Part shown: positions 24,201-34,759 of the stretch, piece after piece
Position numbering within the stretch: position 1 is the first letter of the stretch
Layout of the letters: each line of letters starts with the position of its first letter
The notes under the pieces: generated by a model
The model's database searches: none
The model's input: the letters and a program-made list of their open reading frames with translations, nothing else
What the model was told of the DNA's origin: nothing
Position numbers and translations under genes: made by a program
Source: Antitrichia curtipendula
Taxonomy: Eukaryota > Streptophyta > Bryopsida > Hypnales > Leucodontaceae
Reading direction: 5' to 3'
DNA length: 64,000 bases
NCBI GenBank assembly: GCA_951230915.1
Contig: OX579637.1
Span: forward strand, 37,076,001 to 37,140,000

Positions 24201-24910
24201 GCATGACCGAATATGGAAGTAGGGCAATCATCATTTTTGATTTCTGGTTTTGTCCCGATGATATCTTGCGATGTGTTCACGGATCCAAATTCAAGTGGGT
24301 GTATGACTGGCCTGTTCTTCCAACGATTTGGCTTGTTGCTCGTGGCACCCATTTGACAAAGGGTGAGATCCTCATTCTGGAAGAGGGAGGCTTTCAACTA
24401 CAAACGAAAGACTTTGACATGTCTCCCCAACGCCTCTTCCATAACTCATCCACATCAGCTATTGCGGACATTGTAAGTCCAAGGCCGTCAGACGATGCTT
24501 CACATCCTACCAAGCGATATGGCAGGACCATCAAGCGCTCTGAAGGTGCCCCTACTGTAGACCATCGCAACAAGTGGGAAACAGTCCAAAATGTCAAGGC
24601 TACTGTGAAGAACGTGACGCCAATTCCATATCCCGGTTATGGAAGAATCATTACCATGGATTCAGGTATCTATCCCAAATAGAAGACATATATTGTTGCT
24701 TTATGTGACTTTCCGTCTTGCACATGCGAGGATTTTGTTACAATGAGCAGTGGAGCATTGGGCAAACGAAAAGCGTGGGTGAATTGCAAACACTTGTATT
24801 ATGTCTACCGATTCTTCTGCAAGGCAAACTCTGAGGACAACAAGTACATACATGCACCAAGTCTTAGCTTTGATGAAGTACAAACCCTACTCCGCCATAG
24901 TAATCTCTAA
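21294..24910 (+). pseudogene. MULE transposase with C-terminal SWIM zinc finger, broken by four stops
   Basis: One reading frame runs from MTMASIHGVDGS through the N-terminal region (a Cys-containing segment CKNTTCPRLRR near 22135), SWIMFDHVK, the core FMADSAQANWNAV (second catalytic Asp region of MULE DDE transposases, near 23030) and HFRYRQWGGFM. A 104-bp GT..AG intron (23376-23479) follows. The second exon continues through HYCIKALNVCRL and MPSCNLAKTVHNKW to a SWIM finger (CTCEDF ... NCKHLYY, near 24717-24800) and ends TAA. In-frame stops lie at 21513 (TAG), 22845 (TGA), 23334 (TAG) and 24680 (TAG). Each sits in otherwise uninterrupted homology and can be reached by one C-to-T or G-to-A change. 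It is the transposase of the surrounding element and probably inactive. The SWIM and FMADS motifs make the family call secure. Confidence 0.85.
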
Positions 24911-24989
24911 GTTTTTTCTTTCTTGGTCATAATAGTCATGGCAAGTCATTGCCCCTTTTTATTGCTTATGTCTAGGATTTCTCAAAAAT

Positions 24990-25704
24990 TGGGAGGGCCA
25001 AAAGGCCTTTTGGCCTTCACAATGAACTTGTGAAGTTACGTGTTTTTGTTCTTTTTTTGGTAAAATTGTACTAGAGCATAAATGATGTATTCCTGGACAT
25101 AAAATCCTATTTTCTCCATTAGTGGGAAAGAGAAAAATACAAAAAAAGTATATATATATTCTCTTACATAATGGGCCTAAACCGCTCTTTGGTAAAGAAG
25201 AATGTTTTATCCATTCTTTTAGATCTTGTAGTTCACTAATCCATCTTATGCAACAGAAGGTAGATTTTTCAGTGTAATATCTAATGGGTTCTCGTCACCC
25301 AAGGTTCACCTTTTGTACCCATTGAAGTTTATGTGGTTCATTGAGTTGTTTTTCCAACAATGGATGAAATCCTAAACTCCGTACCCAAAACGTCGTACAT
25401 GTAAAAAGTCTGTACATCCACAAAATATATCATCCAAAAATGTTCATCCAATCAGTGGTATGAAGTATTCAATTCCATTCTTAAGTTGGATTAGAGATGT
25501 TCTCAAAATTCAACATTTTCTTTCATGTGAGGGAATTTCATCACCCATTAGCGCCTGGAAAATCACTTCAAAACATTTCTAAACCACGGTAATGGGTTAC
25601 AAAAATTATTTTTTTAATAAAATTTAATAAAATATTTAATAAAAAAAAAATATATTTTTTAAATCTTCTCCAAAATTATAATATTTCAGGTCAATTTTGA
25701 CCTC
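24990..25704. other. MULE right subterminal region
   Basis: Non-coding and AT-rich. It includes a diverged direct copy (24990-25110) of the 10430-10560 subterminal repeat and a nearly pure A/T stretch at 25605-25680. Confidence 0.6.
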
Positions 25705-25749
25705 ACTGCTCACTGCTCACTACTCACCGCTCGCATTCTAGCGTTGTTG
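25705..25749 (-). repeat. MULE right terminal inverted repeat
   Basis: Read inward: CAACAACGCTAGAATGCGAG and then GAGCAGT-type heptamers (4 copies), matching the left end with a few substitutions. Confidence 0.85.
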
Positions 25750-26855
25750 GTTTCTAAAGGGTTATTGTACTCCCTGAACTGTAATCGGGCCATTTTGGAG
25801 ATGAAGTGCATGCTCATTTTTGGCTTAGTTGTGAGTAAAGAAATTATAAAAGCAAATGATTCCCGGATCCACTGTAAACACTTGCATGGGCAACGCTTGA
25901 TTCTCATGGACACGTTCAATTACCAAGTGTGGTTCGTGCAAGGGTTTACGCTGAACCTGGGAATGGTGTTATGGGTAGTTTCCTTGCTCAAGTGTAGGCC
26001 AAAGTCCTAGTGGAAATGGCACAAGAAAGATCTACTTTCTGGGATAAAACATCCCAGGACTCTTGTTTTATATGAATTTCAAAATTCATATGAAGTAGAA
26101 AATTCGATATATTGACGTCGATTGTTGGATTATTTCAAGATCGATTTCGTTGTCGTGGCGCATTGACATCTGGATATTGGGTTTAGGGTCCATATTCATA
26201 TCGGTAGCATCGAGATATCGATATCTACTCCATTTTAGTCTTCCGACATCTGTTATAACAGCAAGTGAATGTACTCTTCATGAAAAGTTGCACACTAGGG
26301 GTTATGGATTGTGTGGATTTAGGGATGTAGGCTTCTGTACAAAGATATCTCGATGTCCGGATATGTGTTTAATCTTTTTAGGGTCTCTCCATAATTCAGG
26401 ACCAAAAACACCTCGAGATATGATTGCTCTCGATATTGAGATATCGATGCATTTGACATTGAAATTGAGATATCGACGTAACCGATTTCGATATATCCCA
26501 GCAACCGACATCGGGGTATCTAATTTTCTAATTCAGGGTCAACTTAAAAATTCAGTATCTTTTTGGTTTCAATTGGAACATCGCCGCCTCTAAACCGCCG
26601 CATTCTTCTCTGTAGAAAGATTAAATGTAAATACACAAGGTTCCTTGACATCAACACTTCGAGAAGAAGCAATTCTACATATAGTGCTGGCAAGAAACCC
26701 CCTTCTCCATTCTGTACTTTCTTTGTTTTGTTTGTTGTGTTTACAATTGAGATATCTCGAAACATGCTTTCAGAGGTCATAGGGTTGAGGGTACGAGAAG
26801 AAAACTTCATACAAGGAAGAATGCAATGATTTTGGGGTGAACACGTTTCCATTGA
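25750..26855. repeat. Repeat A, copy 2, right part
   Basis: Starts with the second target duplication and follows positions 1888-2990 with about 2-3% differences. At 26180 it has GGGTTTAGGGTCC where copy 1 has GGTAGCATCC. The match ends abruptly at about 26855, where LTR sequence begins. Confidence 0.88.
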
Positions 26856-29322
26856 AAATCCGTCCCGGAAACTAAAAACTCAAAATCCTAACTATCCGTC
26901 CTATCTACTTCCCGCGGCGCGTCTTCTTCGAATTGCTTCCGCCTAGATTCGCAACTTCCTCTGACTAGTCTTGACAGGAGTCGACCGGAGCGTTGCGCGT
27001 GTCTGAATCTTCGTGGGAGGGGGCGGAAGGTCTTCATCTGTTTCCGTCATGGATCCGGATTCGAAGTCGTCCTTGTCCAAATCAACGATCTCGTTCACAT
27101 CCTCCAACTCGTCTAGGTCGATGGGAGCTTCTCTCTCCCTTGGTGCCTCTCCTTTTGGTGCATCCGCCTCCTGCATATGAACAAAATCTTGGGGGCTTGT
27201 CCGGGCCGGATTGGCCACCGCCCCCATCCGCTTGATGAGGTTGTTATCCACCATCGACTGTGTCGGATTTACGGAATCGAAAGTTCCGCCCTGTACTGGT
27301 GCATGGGTTCTCGATTGAACTGGTGTTTTGGCTTGAGCCAGAGTACTCTGTTGCTTGGCTGGACCCTTCGTGGCGATCTGATTCCGCTGCACCAACCACC
27401 CCTGTGGAATCTTGTGGGATTTTAATAACGATCCCAGTCCTTCCGGCTTCGAACGGATGGAATTCTCGCCCAAATGGTTCACCGGAGTTTGAAAATATGG
27501 ATTGGTCGACAGATCCGGAAATGACGAGAAATTCATCGCCTGTTCTGGATCCACCCGAGCCACCAACGCCTGCATCTCCTTTAAGACCCTCTCCATCCTC
27601 GTCTGGAAGTCCATCAAGATCATCACCACCTTTGATCCGGTGATGTGCCCATCCGTCACTAGCTGTACGTCGTAGAAGGCCGCCTTGTTCACCAGATCCG
27701 CCGGTTGGGTGACGAGGGACTATAGATTGCGGACCATGTTGAGGGCGTCCTTCTCGTTCCGTCTTGCCAAGGAACACTCCCCTTCCGCCCAACTGGTCCG
27801 AGCTTGGAACTCGTCCCAGGTCTTTTCCAGATTCCGGATCTCCTCGTCCTTTAGGCGGATCGTATCCGAATCCGGCCTTCGTCGGATCTCATCAATAATT
27901 TCCTTGGGCGGAACCTTCAGCTCGTCTGCAACCTCCTGGATGAATGCGGTCGTCCTTACATGTAGGAGTCGCGCCTGTACCATCCACTGGTCTCCGACGT
28001 CGAAGAACTCCTTGCCGAAAGTTCTTCTCTCCTCCGGAACTTGGCTTGGCTCCACCGGATCCACCTCGGGTTGCTTCCCCCTCGAACCCGGGTCCGTGGA
28101 TTTCCTCTTGGTTCCTCTCCGTCTGATCCGGTCCTCCTCGAGTTCCTCCTCTTCTTCTTCTTCCGAAGCCGGAGCCTCTTCCTAGACCTCGTTCATCAAT
28201 CCGTACTTGAGGATTTCACATCCTGTTTTGTAGATGAGGGACTCGTCCGGCGTCAGTACATCTCCGTGATGGTACAGGTGGAACAGGTGGAACAGGTAGG
28301 GGCAGATCGGGCTGTACTTGGCATTGGTGACGTGGTCCGCCAATTTGGTGACCACCGTTGCGATAACCCTCCCCCAATGCACCGCCCTTCCCTCCATGCT
28401 CCCGAAGATCGTGTTGGCCATTGTCACGGAGACCCGGCTTGGCTTTTCCGGATAGAGTATCGGAATCATAAATTCCAATACCCGCCGGTGTCGTTCGTTG
28501 ATGCAATCCGAGATCGCATAGCCCTCCTTGGCGTTCGGCGGATTCCGGAATTTCCCTGTTGCGAACTTATCCGCCCTTGAAGCCAGACCGTCCCCGAACT
28601 TCCGGAACTGATACACCTCCGCCCAGACGTCTTCCGTCCATCCCTTCCTCTGCCCTCTCATAGGCAATTCGTACTGATTCGCCGTTCCGTCAATTAGCTC
28701 CTGAATCAACTCATCTCTCTTCAGATTCCAGGATCTCTCTATCAGCCCCACGCATCCCATCCGTCGGAGATCCTCCTCTAACTCCTTTCGGACCTCCGGG
28801 TCATTCGGTATTGCTGGACAGACCATCCGGGCGATGACCGACACTCTTGCAACTCGCGGATTACTACTTTCCGCCATTCGGAATTCGTAAAACTACTTTC
28901 TAATCTGGCCTCACCTCTCTCTATCCGTAAACGCACTCTCACCAGACTTTCTCTCAACTAGCTACGCGCAGAGGAGTTTGGAAAACTCAAAAGTGAAGAA
29001 AGAAAGTCGGGTGGTGGCCTTTAAGTAGCCAAAACAGCGCCGCCAGTTTTCGGATTGGAACAGGATTAGGTTTCCGTTCCCGAGGTGCGTCCCCTAGCCT
29101 CGTAGGCCGGATCCCTAGTCCGTAGGTGGCGGCGTTCCGGTCCATTTCCGGAAACCCTAACCTGGTCAAATCGTAAATTAGTTTCTGGATGAACGCTTAT
29201 TCCAAACGTAAGCTCATCCAGAAGATAATTACTATTCTTTAACCAAAAGAAGTTTAAAAGTTTCTATCTATTCCATCTATTCTACCCTATCTATACGGAA
29301 ATTAGGTTTCCGTGTTGTGACA
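26856..29322 (-). mobile_element. Truncated LTR (same family as 52599-56020)
   Basis: Read on the minus strand it begins TGTCACAACACGGAAACC, similar to TGTAACGTTACGGAAC at the other copy. It carries the same ORF and a shared 3' flank (CAAAATCCTAACTA), and breaks off at 26856, about 1 kb before the expected LTR end. No internal retrotransposon sequence is attached. Confidence 0.7.
26943..28877 (-). pseudogene. LTR-borne ORF, copy 1, two in-frame TAG codons
   Basis: A single frame of about 645 codons, opening MAESSNPRV. It aligns along its length with the ORF at 53696-55603: MGCVG, NQYEL, FRNP/KEGYA, EFxIPILYPEKPSRV, ANTIFG, SPYLFHL and ILKYGL are shared. The middle is predicted coiled coil with many Glu/Arg, followed by GHITGxKVVxIL and an acidic tail. 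TAG stops lie at 28182-28184 (just after YGLMNEV, where the other copy reads on with PELQ) and 27720-27722. The function is unknown. It recalls the extra ORFs of large plant retrotransposons in style only; no enzymatic motif is visible. Confidence 0.65.
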
Positions 29323-29800
29323 CCGTTTCTTCGGAAAGGTCCGAGTGAAGAATGGACTTTAATTTGGGTCCTCATCTTTATAATCAGATATGCATACACA
29401 TCCATTTTGAGAGAATTTTGCTCTTTGGAATAGAAACCGCAATTCAGGGTGGATTGCAGTAGGAAATGGGGTTTAGTATTTATTTTTTGACCATGCGATG
29501 TTTTTCATCAATTTCAAAGAAAAAGAAAAAACTCTTCAGGTGGTGAATTGCCCAAAACCTCCATATTGACAGAAACTGCCATGGTGTATTCCGAAATCTA
29601 GGATTTCAATGAATGCAAATTTGATGGATTGGAACCATTTGAGATGGTTTGAATGAATTTCGATAGATTTTGACATCTTTGAATAGTCTGTAAGGACTTT
29701 TTGGTGAAGCTGGAGAGGCAGGGTTTTTGATCGTTCTGATCCACCTCAAATTACAAAGGCTCATCAAGGAAGGCATCTATTTAAGTCCAGCCAACTGATA
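29323..29800. other. Non-coding, no feature seen
   Basis: AT-rich flank of the LTR fragment; no gene or repeat that I can support. Confidence 0.4.
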
Positions 29801-30640
29801 TTGTCCTGATACCTCTCGTTTGATACCTCCCGATATCCCTCGAAATCTCTTGCTCTGGATCTCTCGATGTCCCTTACACTACATCTGCCGATATCTCTTG
29901 CTCGATAGCTCTCAACATCTATTGCCTGACATCTCCCATATCTCGTGGTCCAATTCTCACGAAATCTCTTGGACGAAATCTCACGAAATCTGTTGAACGG
30001 CCGATATCAGTTGGTCAATACCTGCCTAAATCTTGTCCTCGATTCCTGCCGATATCTTGTCCTCGATATCTACGAGTGTTAAGTCTTCGAAACCCCCCGA
30101 TGTGGCTCGGTCTCTTTTGATCTCTTGGCATCTCTTGCTGTTGATATCGAGATCGCACTTGCTGCTGAAATCTCGAAATCGGGATGTCTTTCGCTGCTCA
30201 ATACTCCTTGCTGCTGCTCAAATCCTGATATCCGCGTCAATCCCGTAAGCCATTTCACTTATGAATTTTATACCTAGACCGCCAGGGATATAGAGACGCC
30301 GGGATACTGATATATGACGACATCGAGTTATCGAGATATCAGCAGCAAGGAACATTCAGAGATGAAATGCAACAACCAATTTCAAATATCAGCAGCAAGC
30401 CACACCGAGAGATCAGCAACAACAGATATCCAGAGATCAATGAGCAGAGAGAGATAACGTGATTTTAGCATTCAAGTAGATGTCGAGATATCAAACTTCA
30501 AAGAACAGTGAGCAAGAAGAGATAGCTCAATATAGGGATATCGCCGTTATAGGGAGATATGTCGATGTTTAGGGTTTAGAGATGTCAGCAGTAAGGGATA
30601 TGGAGACATCGAATGCAGAAACGGAATCCAGATTTCAGTG
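29800..30640. repeat. GATATC/ATCTC-rich degenerate satellite-like block
   Basis: Very many short variants of CGATATCTC, ATATCGAG and ATCTCTTGC with no fixed period. The same sequence style occurs in repeat A and at 36340-36450 and 45295-45400, so it is a family of degenerate repeats rather than a gene. Confidence 0.6.
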
Positions 30641-30864
30641 ACAAGGAATGTACATTACAAAGGAGTTTACAAATCCGACATGTTCATGGGTGCCGCGACC
30701 TGATGCACGGAAGATAGAAAGGAGAAAAATCAAAATCAAAATTGGGGGCTCTTTGCATCATTCAAAATCCGACATGGGCAATTAACTATCCCTCGGTTTA
30801 GGAGCTCTCCTTGTGATTCTTCTTTGCTTTTAATGATGCAAAGAGCCCTCGTTAAAAATCCCTT

Positions 30865-33800
30865 CTAAGCTGGCGGCACTTTGCTCCGTAGGAGGGACGC
30901 TAGCCGTTTCCGGTTCTTTGTCCTCAATGCGGTTTCCGCAGCCAGTCTCCTCTTCCGCTCGTCCTCCTCCTCCACGCTGGGATTCGGTGGTCGCCGGATG
31001 GAGAACTCGCGAAGGGGGCGCATGTCGACGAGGCAGGTGGATATGCCATAGTCCCACGCGTTTTCTGCCACTTGGTGGCCCCATTCGCGTTCAATGGGGA
31101 GTTCCGACGGCGCCCACGGCATCTTCGTCTCTTCCTCCATGGTACACATACGCGGAAGCCCATGCTTTCGGTCGCGGCAAGTGAGCTCCCGACACAGGCA
31201 CTCCAGGAACCAGACGTGGAACTCGCTTCCGGACTTTGGAACCACCCATCGGCGCGGAGTCGAAGGCTGCGTCCCCGACTGGCCCCCCTGATAACAGAGG
31301 AGTTGCCAAAACATGTGGCACATGGCGTACCCGCACTCCCAGTTATTCGATACGACCGGAAAGGGGATCCGTGTAATCGTGCGATAGACCACCTTCCACC
31401 ACAATTGCGTTCCTGGTTTCAGGCGGAGCGTCGTGGCAAAGGCAATGTGCAGGAGTGTGGCAAAATTGTCGCCTTCTCTGTTGTCGTGCAGGTTAACCGC
31501 CGTGCCAACGTGTTGCGTCTCGTCTCTTCCGATGATGAACAACGTCCAGTGGCCGTGATCGAGGTAGGGCACAACGACTGAGCGCTGCTCCTTGCAGCCG
31601 TTCGACATAAATCGCAGCCCGAAATCTCCCAGCCACTCCCAGTTACTGGTCTCCGACGATTCCATCATATACGATAACATGGCATAGATCGCATTGCTCC
31701 ACACGGCGTGGTATTGCCTCCTGACTGATTCGGGCGAGCGCACCACGAGGTGCGCGAAGAGGAAATCTACAAACTGGCCATCCAACTCGGATCCCTCCTT
31801 GAGTACGCACTCCCACTCCTCCCGCCGGACATCGATGGCGACGACCATACGCCGGTTCTCGCCGAAGAAGAGGACGTGCTCCCCCATGTCGGAGGTGGGG
31901 CGCTCCCGAGGCCTGTGCACACAACGAAGCTGACCATGTGAGTTCCCGAACTGCGCGTTCTCAAAATCGAAATTTGAAATCGCACACGCACCTCCCAGGG
32001 TCGATCAAGAAATATCCCGGCGTCAACAGGTAGAGGTGTTCAGAGATGAAAGAGAAGCTTGCGACTTGGAGATATCAAGGAACTAACCAGGTGTTGAGGA
32101 GGGCGGTGGGGAAGTCAAGCACGCCCAAGAGCTCTTTCCAGCTCAAGTCTGCCGACCTAGACGCGAGTTTCGTCGGGAACCGAGGATGGCTCTCCGTCGT
32201 CGGCCGAATACTGCCGCCCTCCCTAACGTCCATGAGGTCCTTGAGCCCGAGGCCATTTCGACGCTTCCAACCGCGATGCTCCAGCTGCCACACCCTCGGA
32301 AGACCCTCCTGTGGCTCACATGCATCGACTCTGTCCTTGCCATCCGTGGGACGATTCTCTTTGCTTGGGCCCAAACCACTTGCGGTGTCGTTGCGGACTT
32401 TGACGTCCCCTTGATCCTGCGAAGCGGGCACCACTGGAACCGGCTGATGTAACTCAGCGGCGCCCGATCGACCCTGTAAGTTGTCGGTCGCCGGCAGCTC
32501 AGCAGCGCCCCCCGCGCCTGAAATGTCTTGTGCAGGGAGTGGCGTCGGTTGCTGCCCTAAAAGCGCCCCATCCCCGAAGTCAGATCGGACGAGTCCACGA
32601 GAGACTCGCAGCACCCTGGATTCCTCCTCGGCGTGTTCCCAATGCTGCCTCCCAGCGTTAGAAAGGAACTCCAGGACGGCTTCTTCGACGCCTGCCTCGC
32701 GCTCGCCTCGCAGAATCCAGTGCAAGTCCAGAACTTCGCGCCGCCGCAGCGCCACCTGGAGGCCCTTGTCCCACCCCTCCATGGTTCCCTGGTTTTTGGC
32801 ATCGCGAACCTGCCACACGCAGCGTAGGGTCGGCCCGTCGCCGGCTGCGAGATCCTTAAGAGCCCTCGCCCGAGTGGCGTGCACCCACGGCAGCAGCGAC
32901 GTCCGGTCGCCCTTTTCGAGTGCGTCCTTGGCTGCACTCAAGACTGCGGGGGTGGTCCAGTCCGTTGCATTGTCCGCGAAAAAGACTTGCCCCAGGGCTT
33001 TGCAGATGTGCGTGTCGACGTCGAATCCCTGCGACCGCTTTGCCCACAACCGGACGTTCTCGGCGGTGGCTCCGTCGCGTAGATCGGCAGCGCTGCAAGT
33101 CACAGAAGTTGCCGTCAGAGCGAGCAGCGACATCGACACGAATCACTGCCGGGACGGACACTTCTGCTCTAACCGATTGCGTAGGGAGTCCGAAACAGCA
33201 TCGACGACATCCGAGTCGAGGCTTACCTGACATCGTTGAGTCCAATGGAGACCATGTGAACTCGGAGCAGCTTGGCCTCCACAGGGGATCCAACTGCTGC
33301 CATCCTCGACGCTCGGATCGACCTCCACACCCTCATGGCCTCCTCTTCCGTGTGATCCCATGGCATCGGCGTCAACTTCGGCCGCAGGTACGGATTTGCG
33401 GCGCACAGGCCGTAGAGGGGGTGCCAGCCCCAACTCGTGCTTTCGATCTCCGGGCCCCTCTCCAAGTCCCAGCTCGCAAGGAGGTCCTGCACTCTCCTCT
33501 CCCAACGCGCGTTCACCTCGCGAGTGTCGATCTCGAATGCCCTCCATGCCCGGGTGTTGGCGTAGTACTCCGCGGCGGGCTCCACGTACCTGGACACTAA
33601 AACCCCCCTGTCCACTGATTCGTTCCTCAGCTCGACCATCAGATCCAGGACGTCTTGTAAGACCTCATCGGGGCATTCCATCTTTGTATTCTACAAGGAA
33701 ACAAGACGACACGAAAGGGGTGAGTGGGGGTTCGAACAAGACCGCTCGAAACTACCAAAAAGGTGGGTAGTAATGGTGGGACGGGTGTAGGATTGAGAGA

Positions 33801-34753
33801 TTTCGGGTGCGTACTTGGACCGTGTGGTATTGGAGCATGAAACGCTCGAATGCGGAGGCGGCCTGCTGCGCCGTCTCTGGTCCGGTGGCAAACGTCGAGA
33901 ACTCAGCACAGAGGGCGACGCTATCCAAGTCCGCCGCCCCTGCCGAGAGGAGGCCGTACTCGATGAGCCAGGCCAACACGGTTTTAGGGTCATGTCGGGG
34001 CAGTTGAGAAATTGTCATCGGTATCTCAGCGGCCGCTTGCACCCAAAACCTGGCCTCGGCCGCCCGCCTCTTCTCGCAAAATGCTGTCATCGGCAGCGGC
34101 GCGGTGCCGGACGGCCCGGGGTCTGCAAGAGTCGCGGGAGGTGACCAAGTAGGCGTCGTCACAATGCCGACAGGTGGTTGCGATCCGACTTCGGGGTTAG
34201 TCCTCCGCGACTTGGCTTCAGGAGCATTTGGGGTCTCGTCCTCGCGATGCCGTGGACCTGTGCCGCGGGCCGGCTCTTGAAGTTGGACCTCGCCCATGCC
34301 TTGCTTCAGTTTTGCCTTTTGAAGTGGTGGGGCTGCATCATCAGGCAAAACTTGCTCACCCGCTTCTCTGGGGTTCGCCCCATTATACTCGGTGACCACG
34401 GCAACGACTTCACGTCCTTCCCGCATTTCTGCCGCTGTGCGGTCGGTGAGTAGGTTCGGGTACATCTTCAACCGGATGCAAAATCGATCGGGGCCGTGGT
34501 GCTCGTCGCAGCCCTGAAATCGGTGGGTGTTGAGTCGGGCCCACTGCTTAGAAACTTGGCAGTACCGGCAGACGTACTTCCCGCTCGCCTCGGGCGACTT
34601 GGAGTCGATGTGGCCTTCGGTCATCAACGTCCTGTACTCCTCCAGCGAGTAGTGTTCCACGTAGTGCGAGGTGTCGAGCTTGTGGACTTCTCGCACAAAG
34701 GTCCTGTTTCGTGTGTATACTATTTGCACGTCCCTCCACCCCCACTTCCCCAT
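30865..34753 (-). CDS. Zinc-finger protein with C-terminal C48 (Ulp1-like) cysteine protease domain, four exons
   Basis: Exons: 34753-33815, 33690-33227, 33092-32088, 31912-30865. Donors GTACGC, GTAAGC and GTTAGT and AG acceptors give matching phases and a 1151-aa product ending TAG. The N-terminus has a Cys/His cluster (CRYC ... H ... C, about residues 60-80) that could be a BED-like or other DNA-binding finger. The middle is unrecognised. The last exon holds the protease pattern: His in DHGHWTLFII (about 925), Asp in NLHDN (about 950) and Cys in NNWECGY (about 995), preceded by short beta segments. C48 proteases cleave SUMO-like proteins, but many plant transposons also encode C48-type proteins of unknown substrate, and this gene lies in transposon-rich DNA with no transposase beside it. 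The sequence is GC-richer than its surroundings. An alternative exon 32057-32017 would need a 30-nt intron and is unlikely. Confidence 0.68.
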
Positions 34754-34759
34754 GGCGAC

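Larger units (their letters stand above)
10034..25749. mobile_element. Mutator-like DNA transposon (MULE), 15.7 kb, complete ends
   Basis: The element splits one copy of repeat A exactly. Its ends are inverted repeats (CAGGAATGCTAGAATG at the left, CAACAACGCTAGAATG read inward from the right) followed by 3 and 4 copies of GAGCAGT. It is flanked by a perfect 10-bp duplication, and the uninterrupted site survives at 1888-1897. Inside are a large minus-strand gene with ParB-like and methyltransferase-like domains, a tandem repeat array, and a plus-strand MULE transposase with a SWIM zinc finger, now broken by stops. The two genes are divergent, with the repeat array and about 2 kb of AT-rich DNA between them. 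With its transposase broken the copy cannot be autonomous as it stands. Confidence 0.9.

Noticed and set aside
31913..32087. Extra exon (YLLTPGYFLIDPG) in the C48 gene
   Set aside because: It would need a 30-nt intron; the single 175-nt intron gives matching phases.
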